A stretch of 17,281 nucleotides of DNA from an uncultured Ilumatobacter sp. (GTDB lineage Bacteria; Actinomycetota; Acidimicrobiia; Acidimicrobiales; Ilumatobacteraceae): contig CALICC010000015.1 of the NCBI GenBank assembly GCA_938049325.1, positions 1 through 17,281 of the forward strand, given 5' to 3'. A program made the translations under genes and the position numbers. A model generated the notes under the pieces. It made no database searches and was not told the DNA's origin. It saw only the letters and a list, made by a program, of their open reading frames with translations. Shown here piece after piece: positions 7,119-13,479 of this stretch (its first letter is position 1; the number at the start of each line of letters is the position of its first letter).

Positions 7119-10100
7119 ATGCCAACGGGTGGGCACATGACGCAAGCATTTCGATTTGAGCCGGCAACGGTGCACGACCGCGTGGTCCCGCGCTCGCGCC
7201 TCACGCAACTGCTCAACGGACGCTTCACTCACCGCGTCACCACTGTCGTGGGTGCGGCCGGGTACGGGAAGACCACCGCACTGGCTCTCGCGGTCGAGAA
7301 CAACCGCCTCGATCCAATCGGCCGCGACGTGTGGGTCAGTGCCGTTGCCGCGGACGCCGAACCCGGACACCTCATGAACGGCATCGCGAGCGCGCTCGAC
7401 GTGGCACCGACCGGCGACGACGATCTCACTCGTTCGCGCGTTCTCGACGCGATCTGGTCGGCGGCCCCCGATGACGTCGCACTCATCGTCGACGACGCAC
7501 ACCTCGTCGCGGGAACTCCGGCGGTCCAGGTGCTCCAATCGTTGGTCGCCGACATGCCGACCAACGGACACCTCGTGGTCGGAAGCCGCCTGCCGCTCGA
7601 ACTGTCGCTCGCTCGCCTCCGAGCGCACGGACACCTGCTGGAGATCGACGAGTCGACCTTGTCACTGGACGACCAAGAGATCGAAGCGCTCCTTCAACGC
7701 GAGACCGCGTCCGGCCTGGCCAAGGACGCTCCCCTCCCGCGTCACGTGGCAACCGCAGACCTCCAACTCGCCGCCGGGGTCGACGCCGGCGCGGACTTCG
7801 TCTGGGAAGAAATCCTGTCGGGCCTCGACTCCGATCGGCTCCTCCATCTGCGCCGCGCCGCCGTGCTCGGCGAACTCGACTCCGAACTGATCGACGCGAT
7901 CACCGACGGAGCATTCGACGCCGCGACGCTGTTCGCCGGCATCCCACTGGTCGATCGGTTCGAGAACGACGCTCGCCGTATGCACGCCATCCTGCGCGAG
8001 GCACTGCTGTCGCGGCTCGAGCCCGGCGAGAAGCGCAAGACGTTGGCGATCGCCGCCGATGCCGAGCGTGCCCGTCAGCGCTTCGCGGTCGCGGCCGAAC
8101 TGTTCCACCAGTCCGGTGACGACATCGCTGCGCTCGACAGCGCTCGCGACTACGTGCTGACGCCCATCGTATTCCAGTCGATCGAGGCGACCACCACGAC
8201 CAAGCGCATCGCTGATCGCATCGATCCCGACTCCCCCACGGCCAAGGCCCTCGACGCAATCAGCCGATACGGCGGACTCGAGCACCAGCTGATCCCGTAC
8301 TTCGAAGCTGCAGCACGCTCCGCACGCGAGCGCGGCGACATCGAACTCGAGGTCGCGGCGCTCAACCGCATCATGCAGGCGTTGCTCCTCGATCATCAGT
8401 ACAACCACGAATGGCTGCTGCAACGCATTGCCGACCTCGCGCCCGTCAGCGACACCGCCGCGAGCGTCGCTGCACACTTCCGCTCGATCACGTGCCAACT
8501 GGTCGGCGACGCCGAGGGGTCGCGGCGCGAGCTCGAGAACCTCGGCAATCTCGGCGCCTCGCGCGAGATGGTCACGCGCTCGTCGAGGTTGTGCGACCTC
8601 GGCCGTCCCGAAGAGGTCGCTGTCGGCTTCGGCCCAGCCGAGATCGCCGATCTGCCGAGTGGGGCCGAGCTCTTTGTCGGCTTGGCCATGTGGCAGCGAG
8701 GCGAAGCCGAACCGGAGATCGCCAACGCACTGGCGACCTCCATGATCAGCGGGGTGCTCCGTCGAGGGTTCACGCATCCCAGCACGAGCACCCTTGCGGT
8801 CGGGACGATCATCGCGCTCGCGTCAGGCGAGCCGGCGCTCGCGGCGCGGCGGGTGGCACACGCGGTCGAGTTGAGCGCCGCCGGCGTCGGCGCATCGGTG
8901 GTCGAACTCGTGCAGATCGCTCGGGCTGCGGTCGCCGCCGTGCAGATCGGCGATGACGCCGCGCTCGAGATCCTGGATGAGATCGAAGAACCGGTCGGTC
9001 TTTTCTGGCCCACCCGCGGCCAACTGTTCTCGCTCCCGCTCGTCTACCTCTGCCGCCCGAACTTCCGAGACGTGCTCGACAGCTGCGAATTCGGGCCGAG
9101 CCTGATGACGGCGATGCAAGCAGGCCGTGCCTTGGTGCAGCTTCGCGAGCACGGCGACGCGACACCGGCAGCGGGCCTCCCCTGGACACAACTCAACCTG
9201 CTGCGGGCACACCTCCTGCCGACCCATCTCATCGAGCTCAGTTGCGCGGCGATCTCTGCAGGCAACGACGTTGCGCGCGACGCGCTCGATGCACTCCCCG
9301 GCGTACCGGATCTCCTCGACCGCGTCGTTGCCGTGTCAACTCGGCCGGCGGTCGACGTGGCGCAAACAGTCTTGGGAACGATCTCGCGAGCCGAACCGTT
9401 CACCCTGCACGCTGACGTACTCGGCCCGATCCAGCTACGACGAGATGGTGTCATCGTCGAGACGGGCGCGTTCGTCAAACGACCGAAGGTGCGCGAGCTC
9501 TTCGCGCTGCTGCTCGAACGCAACACCATGCAGCGTCACGAGATCTGCGAGACGTTGTGGCCCGAACACGAGGACGAAGACAAGGCGCTGTCCAGCTTGC
9601 GGACCACGTTGTCGTCGCTCAATGACGCACTCGAACCGGACCGCGTTCGCGGCGCCGCGGCATTCCACCTCCGCATCGACGGTGATTCCGTCACGCTCGA
9701 CCGCCGCGTCACGACCGACCTCGAACGGTTCGAAGAATTCCTTGAGTCAGCCCAAGCTGACGACAACGCCGGCCTTCCCGCTCGCGCGCTCGAGTCATAC
9801 CGCTCGGGCGCCGATCTCTACCGAGGCGAATACCTCCACGGCGTCGACTCAGGATGGGTCGTGCTGTCGCGGCTCCGCATCCAGACCCTCGCCGGGTCGG
9901 CGATGTGTCGCGTCGCCGAGCTCACCGCCGCCAAGGGCGAACCGGAAGAAGCAGCTCGGTGGGCCGCACGCGCACGACAGATCGATCCGCTGAACGAACG
10001 GGCCGGCCGACTGTTCGCGACATCGCTCCTCGCTTCCGACGGGCGGTCCGCAGCGCGCTCTGCGGTTTCGGATCTGCTGTCAGCGCTCGCGGACGCCGGG

Positions 10101-10148
10101 TTGACCCCGGAAACGGCGACCACGCGCCTCGGCGTCCGACTCGACTGA
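7119..10148 (+). CDS. Large transcriptional regulator: STAND/MalT-like ATPase with C-terminal SARP/BTAD domains
   Basis: This 1009-residue protein is a signal-integrating transcription activator. Residues about 20-300 form a STAND-class ATPase as in MalT/LAL regulators, with Walker A GAAGYGKTT (45-53) and Walker B LIVDD (122-126). Residues about 300-740 are helical and alanine/leucine-rich, consistent with a TPR-like superhelix for ligand or partner binding, though no unit repeat is crisp. Residues about 763-860 match an OmpR/SARP winged helix, including VRELFALLLER and the ETLWPE segment. Residues about 864-1009 match the bacterial transcriptional activation (BTAD) domain, including the YLHGVDSGWV and AARQIDPLNE-type segments. 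In AfsR-type SARPs the DNA-binding part is N-terminal and the ATPase follows; here the order is reversed. The C-terminus is not a LuxR helix-turn-helix, so this is not a plain LAL regulator. ATG 7137 is the alternative start. Targets are unknown; the gene series 95 bases downstream is the natural candidate. Confidence 0.85.
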   Translation: MPTGGHMTQAFRFEPATVHDRVVPRSRLTQLLNGRFTHRVTTVVGAAGYGKTTALALAVENNRLDPIGRDVWVSAVAADAEPGHLMNGIASALDVAPTGDDDLTRSRVLDAIWSAAPDDVALIVDDAHLVAGTPAVQVLQSLVADMPTNGHLVVGSRLPLELSLARLRAHGHLLEIDESTLSLDDQEIEALLQRETASGLAKDAPLPRHVATADLQLAAGVDAGADFVWEEILSGLDSDRLLHLRRAAVLGELDSELIDAITDGAFDAATLFAGIPLVDRFENDARRMHAILREALLSRLEPGEKRKTLAIAADAERARQRFAVAAELFHQSGDDIAALDSARDYVLTPIVFQSIEATTTTKRIADRIDPDSPTAKALDAISRYGGLEHQLIPYFEAAARSARERGDIELEVAALNRIMQALLLDHQYNHEWLLQRIADLAPVSDTAASVAAHFRSITCQLVGDAEGSRRELENLGNLGASREMVTRSSRLCDLGRPEEVAVGFGPAEIADLPSGAELFVGLAMWQRGEAEPEIANALATSMISGVLRRGFTHPSTSTLAVGTIIALASGEPALAARRVAHAVELSAAGVGASVVELVQIARAAVAAVQIGDDAALEILDEIEEPVGLFWPTRGQLFSLPLVYLCRPNFRDVLDSCEFGPSLMTAMQAGRALVQLREHGDATPAAGLPWTQLNLLRAHLLPTHLIELSCAAISAGNDVARDALDALPGVPDLLDRVVAVSTRPAVDVAQTVLGTISRAEPFTLHADVLGPIQLRRDGVIVETGAFVKRPKVRELFALLLERNTMQRHEICETLWPEHEDEDKALSSLRTTLSSLNDALEPDRVRGAAAFHLRIDGDSVTLDRRVTTDLERFEEFLESAQADDNAGLPARALESYRSGADLYRGEYLHGVDSGWVVLSRLRIQTLAGSAMCRVAELTAAKGEPEEAARWAARARQIDPLNERAGRLFATSLLASDGRSAARSAVSDLLSALADAGLTPETATTRLGVRLD

Positions 10149-10153
10149 CTTCG

Positions 10154-10190
10154 CACGACTCAGCTCGGCGCCCCCCGCCACGACTCGGCT
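10154..10190 (+). promoter_or_regulatory. Direct repeat pair, candidate activator site
   Basis: CACGACTCAGCT (10154-10165) and CACGACTCGGCT (10179-10190) are identical at 11 of 12 positions and lie 25 bases apart, upstream of the -10-like box at 10230. SARP regulators are known to bind short direct repeats upstream of target promoters, and a SARP-type regulator is encoded immediately upstream. The 25-base spacing is not the usual multiple of 11, so the assignment is weak. Confidence 0.3.
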
Positions 10191-10209
10191 GCGCGACGTG
10201 CGGCTCGAC

Positions 10210-10220
10210 GGTGCGGCACC
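10210..10220. promoter_or_regulatory. 11-bp palindrome in the promoter region of the ferritin-like series
   Basis: GGTGC-G-GCACC is a perfect palindrome that ends 9 bases before the TACCCT -10-like box. Its position around -27 would let a bound repressor block RNA polymerase. No binding protein can be named. Confidence 0.3.
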
Positions 10221-10229
10221 ACGACCATC

Positions 10230-10235
10230 TACCCT
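10230..10235 (+). promoter_or_regulatory. Putative -10 box of the ferritin-like gene series
   Basis: TACCCT fits TANNNT and is 8 bases before ATG 10244. No Shine-Dalgarno sequence precedes that ATG, so a leaderless or near-leaderless transcript is likely. Confidence 0.45.
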
Positions 10236-10243
10236 CGGCATCG

Positions 10244-10921
10244 ATGACCGACACGGCTGACAGCACCACACCATCCTCCACCGCACCTGCCTCGAACACG
10301 ACCGACGGCCGCGCCCCATTCGCTCCGTGGGATCGCCGCGAGCTTCCCGGCTCGTTCGACGTCGAAGAAACCGCCCGCCGGGTCGGGAACTACAAGTGGG
10401 CAGAGATGAAGCTGTTCGAAGCGCTCGGCGGCTGGGTCGCAACCGTGCCGGAACTCGACATCAAGCTCCGACTGGGCACCCACTGCTACCACCACGCGTG
10501 GCACGCCGAGCTGTGGCACAAGCGCCTCCCGGAATTGCGCGAGATGAAACCCGAACGGCTCACCGTGCCGGCGAACGACGAGCTCGTTGCATTCTTCGAC
10601 GCGATGACCGAGCCCGAAGCCCCCGAGCTGACGATCGAGAAGCTGGTCGGCGTCTACCGCGTGCTGATCCCGCGGTTCATCGCCGCGTACACGTTCCACA
10701 TGAACAACACGAGCGAGATCACCGACGCACCCACGATCCGAACCATCAAGTTCGCGCTCCAAGACGAATTCGACGATTGGCGCGACGGCGAACTGATGCT
10801 GCAATCGCTGATCAGCACACCTGAGCACGTCGAGCGCGCGGCCACACATCAGGCAAAACTCGAAGCGCTCATGGTGCAGGCCGGCGGCGTGGCCGGACCG
10901 GGCAGCATCGGAGCCAGCTGA
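10244..10921 (+). CDS. Ferritin-like four-helix protein with altered metal ligands
   Basis: The 225-residue product has a disordered, threonine/serine-rich N-terminus (1-30) and then a helical core. Candidate ligand positions follow the ferritin-like layout but are changed. Helix 1 has E54 (in KWAEMKLFEA), helix 2 has an HAWH block with H84 and H87 where ExxH is usual, and helix 4 has DEFDDW (174-179), giving ExxD (E175, D178) instead of ExxH. An aromatic, hydrophobic helix 3 (about 132-152) shows no obvious glutamate ligand. The next gene encodes a ferritin-like protein with the full ligand set, so this may be its non-catalytic or differently metallated partner. ATG 10244 is chosen from the TANNNT spacing; the frame is open further upstream but there it only overlaps the regulator gene. 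I cannot assign a named family with confidence. The ferritin-like fold is inferred from pattern and context. Confidence 0.6.
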   Translation: MTDTADSTTPSSTAPASNTTDGRAPFAPWDRRELPGSFDVEETARRVGNYKWAEMKLFEALGGWVATVPELDIKLRLGTHCYHHAWHAELWHKRLPELREMKPERLTVPANDELVAFFDAMTEPEAPELTIEKLVGVYRVLIPRFIAAYTFHMNNTSEITDAPTIRTIKFALQDEFDDWRDGELMLQSLISTPEHVERAATHQAKLEALMVQAGGVAGPGSIGAS

Positions 10922-10991
10922 ACCGCGAGTCGATACCACCCCACCCGGCGAGCTAACGTCGGAAGCGTCCGTCGCCACATCTGCGTACGAA

Positions 10992-11013
10992 GAGGCCACG
11001 AGCCTCGAAGGAG
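10992..11013 (+). promoter_or_regulatory. Hairpin plus strong ribosome binding site before the di-iron gene
   Basis: GAGGC (10992-10996) and GCCTC (11002-11006) form a 5-bp stem with loop CACGA, directly followed by AAGGAG (11008-11013), 6 bases before ATG 11020. This is the strongest Shine-Dalgarno sequence in the window. The stretch GGAGAACGTCATG also precedes the prenyl synthase start on the minus strand. A TAACGT -10-like box at 10954-10959 could give this gene its own promoter. Confidence 0.45.
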
Positions 11014-11019
11014 AACGTC

Positions 11020-11874
11020 ATGCGTCAGTTCTTTCCAGTCGAAGACCTCGCCCGAGACGACCGGTTCGTGCAAACGAACATGGCGGAACGTCTTGCCGAC
11101 AAGCGGACCGACATCGACGTCCGCAAGAGTTCGGCCAAGAGCCGCGGCGCGTCGAACCGCATCGCGCCCGATCGGCGCGACGCGTCGGCTGCTGCACGCA
11201 GCTTGATGCACGGCATCATGGTCGGCGAGATCCAAGCGCTCGAAGGCGCCGGGCGCACGGCACACGATTTCGAGGCAGGGGACGGCTCAGGCGACACCAT
11301 TCCGTTCGAGCTCAAGCTCGACATGGCTCGCCAGGCTTGGGACGAAGCTCGCCACGTCGAAATCAGCGCCAAGCTGTCTGACTGGATGGGCACCGAGATC
11401 GGCGAATTCGCCGAGAACACCGTCTTGTTCGAGGCAGCGTGCTCGAACGATCCCGTGCTCCGGCTCGCCGGCGTCAACCGCGCCCTCGAGGGGCTCGCCA
11501 TCGACGTGTTCACGCAGATGAAGGAGTTCGGCCAACTCGCTGGCGACCCGTATCTCGAGTTCTGTGAAGACTGGATGCTCGCCGACGAAGTCACTCACGT
11601 GAAGATGGGCTCCGACTGGCTCCGCAAGGTCACCGAGAAAGATCCCGACCGGCGCGCCAAGGCACTCGAGTTCCAGCAGATCGTCGACAAGCTGTTCAGC
11701 TTCGGTGGCGCACGCAGCGAGTCCGAAGAGAGCCCCATCGGTTTGGCCCGACGCTTCCGCGAGCTTGCCGGGTTCACCGACGACGAAGTCGACACGATCT
11801 CGAAGATGGACCACGACGCCCTCGAGGAGCGCAAGGCTGCGCTTCGGGTTGCACACGAAGCTGCCGGCGTTTGA
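11020..11874 (+). CDS. Ferritin-like di-iron protein (DUF455-like)
   Basis: This 284-residue protein carries a complete carboxylate-bridged di-iron ligand set in the four-helix order. Helix 1 has E70 (GEIQALE), helix 2 has E109 and H112 (DEARH), helix 3 has E157 (RALEGLAIDVF), and helix 4 has E190 and H193 (DEVTHVKMGSDWL). Spacing and context resemble the DUF455 (COG2833) ferritin-like family, whose function is poorly defined; related folds include hydroxylases such as PaaA and BoxB, MiaE and ferritins. The first 60 residues are basic and polar, with no signal peptide, so a cytoplasmic location is likely. The start ATG 11020 is secured by AAGGAG 6 bases upstream. It is 98 bases after the altered ferritin-like gene and 8 bases before the next. 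I infer an oxidative enzyme rather than iron storage, because an epoxide hydrolase follows two genes later; this is not shown directly. Confidence 0.75.
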   Translation: MRQFFPVEDLARDDRFVQTNMAERLADKRTDIDVRKSSAKSRGASNRIAPDRRDASAAARSLMHGIMVGEIQALEGAGRTAHDFEAGDGSGDTIPFELKLDMARQAWDEARHVEISAKLSDWMGTEIGEFAENTVLFEAACSNDPVLRLAGVNRALEGLAIDVFTQMKEFGQLAGDPYLEFCEDWMLADEVTHVKMGSDWLRKVTEKDPDRRAKALEFQQIVDKLFSFGGARSESEESPIGLARRFRELAGFTDDEVDTISKMDHDALEERKAALRVAHEAAGV

Positions 11875-11882
11875 GCGCATCC

Positions 11883-12425
11883 ATGACCGCCCACGTGACG
11901 GTTGAGCCGCAGCAGTTCACCTTCGTTGCATACGACGCGCAGGAGATCGCCGGACTGGTGAGCGACCTCGCCGAACGCCTCGGAGTCTCCAACCCCATTC
12001 GTGTCGAGGTCGACGAGACCAACCCGCTCGGGCGCATGTCGTCGCGAGTCGACGGCGCCAGCTCCGACGCGACGATCGTGTTGAACTTCCAGAGTGGAGC
12101 GTTCGAGAACACCAAGCAGTTGCAGACCTTCGATCGCGACCACGCGACCCGCTCGATCGGGCGAGTACTCCTGCGTGCCCGCGACCGTCAGCGTCCCGAC
12201 TTCGCCGACGCTCCCGACGACGCCGACCTGTCGAACACGCAGAGCACGTCGTGGGACGCGTACTGCGCCGGGCGATTGAGTCAGTTGCACATCGACATCA
12301 ACCAGCAGGCGTATCGATACGACTTCCGCAATCGCTTCGGGTTCACCGACGAGGCCGACGCTCGGTTCGATGCACTCTGGGCGGCAACTGACCTCGGCTG
12401 GCACGATCTTCCCGGCATCGACTGA
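11883..12425 (+). CDS. Uncharacterised 180-residue protein of the ferritin-like gene series
   Basis: I do not recognise this protein. It has 180 residues, no signal peptide and no membrane segment. The first 45 residues look like alternating strand and helix (QQFTFVAYDAQEIAGLVSDL), followed by a strand-like stretch (TIVLNF, 64-69), a charged helical middle (about 76-105), an acidic linker (105-125), and an aromatic-rich C-terminus with many Y, F and W residues. There is no HExxH, Walker or zinc motif. ATG 11883 lies 8 bases after the upstream stop; an in-frame TTG at 11871 overlaps that stop and is an alternative start through coupling. No Shine-Dalgarno sequence is evident. The epoxide hydrolase gene begins 20 bases after its stop. 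Tight spacing on both sides suggests an accessory subunit or a linked enzyme, but this is inference from position only. Confidence 0.7.
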   Translation: MTAHVTVEPQQFTFVAYDAQEIAGLVSDLAERLGVSNPIRVEVDETNPLGRMSSRVDGASSDATIVLNFQSGAFENTKQLQTFDRDHATRSIGRVLLRARDRQRPDFADAPDDADLSNTQSTSWDAYCAGRLSQLHIDINQQAYRYDFRNRFGFTDEADARFDALWAATDLGWHDLPGID

Positions 12426-12445
12426 CGCGTCGCGCAAGTGCGACG

Positions 12446-13444
12446 ATGGGCCGCATGGCATCCACGCGCCGCCGCATCGCAACTTCGTCCGATTTCGGAT
12501 GTATCGAACTCGACGTGATCGAAGCAGGGCCGGCCGACGGTCCCGTCGTCGTGCTCGCGCACGGGTTTCCCGAGTCGTCGCACTCCTGGCGACACCAGGT
12601 CGAGCCGCTGGCTGCGGCCGGGTACCGGGTGGTGGTACCCGATCAGCGCGGGTACGGCGCATCGTCGGCACCTCGCGACATCGCCGCGTATCGCTCTGAT
12701 CATCTCAGCGCTGATCTCCTCGCACTCCTCGACGCAAACGGCGCTGACGACGCGATCTTCGTCGGTCACGATTGGGGGGCGCTACTGGTCTGGGACCTGG
12801 CTCGCCTGCATCCCGAGCGAGTACGCGCGGTGATCAACGTGAGTGTCCCGTACACGCCCTGGCCGATGCGACCCACCGAGTTGTTCGCCCAGACGTGGGG
12901 CGACCGGTTCTTCTACATGACGTACTTCCAGGAGGTCGGACCGCCGGAGGTCGAGCTCGATGCCGACGTCGAGGAAACAATGCGCCTCATCATGTGGGGT
13001 GGCTCGGCCGCCATGTTCTCGACGCCACCGGATCGTGCCGACATGCGTCCCGCCGAAGGGACCGGGTTCCTCACCGGCTTTGCACAACTCGACATTCCCA
13101 GCGGCTTGCCCGAGTGGCTGGCCCGACCCGACTTCGAGCGGTACGTCGAGCAGTTCACGACGTCCGGATTCTTCGGGCCCGTGAGCTGGTACCGCAACCT
13201 CGACGCAGGCTGGGAACTCACCAAGGACCTCCCGGCCCCGCCGATGCCGTGTGCCTTCATCGGGGGACGCCAAGACATGGTGATCGGCCACCGCATGGAG
13301 TACGTCGACTCGATGCAGAAACTGCTTCCCGACTACCGCGGCGCGACCATCATCGACGGCGCCGGGCACTGGACGCAGCAGGAGAAACCAGATGCGTTTA
13401 ACTCAACATTGCTCGATGGGATTGTGCAAACCTGTGACAGATGA
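12446..13444 (+). CDS. Soluble epoxide hydrolase, alpha/beta-hydrolase fold
   Basis: This enzyme opens epoxides to vicinal diols through a covalent alkyl-enzyme ester. The 332-residue sequence shows the full soluble epoxide hydrolase signature. It has the oxyanion-hole HGFPES (39-44), DQRGYGAS (66-73), the nucleophile elbow GHDWGA with Asp109, a lid tyrosine (Y160 or nearby), a second lid tyrosine Y249 in SWYRN, the charge-relay Asp277 in GGRQDM, and His308 in GAGHW. Aspartate rather than serine at the elbow excludes an esterase; haloalkane dehalogenase is less likely given the two lid tyrosines. There is no signal peptide. The start is ATG 12446 or ATG 12455, three codons later; neither has a good ribosome binding site. 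A GTCGC/GCGAC hairpin (12429-12444) precedes it. The last 17 codons are unusually AT-rich. The substrate is unknown, but the di-iron gene upstream could supply an epoxide. Confidence 0.9.
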   Translation: MGRMASTRRRIATSSDFGCIELDVIEAGPADGPVVVLAHGFPESSHSWRHQVEPLAAAGYRVVVPDQRGYGASSAPRDIAAYRSDHLSADLLALLDANGADDAIFVGHDWGALLVWDLARLHPERVRAVINVSVPYTPWPMRPTELFAQTWGDRFFYMTYFQEVGPPEVELDADVEETMRLIMWGGSAAMFSTPPDRADMRPAEGTGFLTGFAQLDIPSGLPEWLARPDFERYVEQFTTSGFFGPVSWYRNLDAGWELTKDLPAPPMPCAFIGGRQDMVIGHRMEYVDSMQKLLPDYRGATIIDGAGHWTQQEKPDAFNSTLLDGIVQTCDR

Positions 13445-13479
13445 ATCAAGTTCGGCCCCTTTCTCGCCGATGACATCCA

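Noticed and set aside
7662..8777. Minus-strand frame of 371 codons opposite the SARP/STAND regulator
   Set aside because: It lies entirely within the regulator's helical region and has low-complexity composition typical of a shadow frame.
9854..10243. Extension of the first ferritin-like gene upstream to 9854
   Set aside because: That part overlaps the BTAD-coding region in another frame and translates to arginine-rich non-domain sequence. The -10 box and ATG 10244 explain the start.
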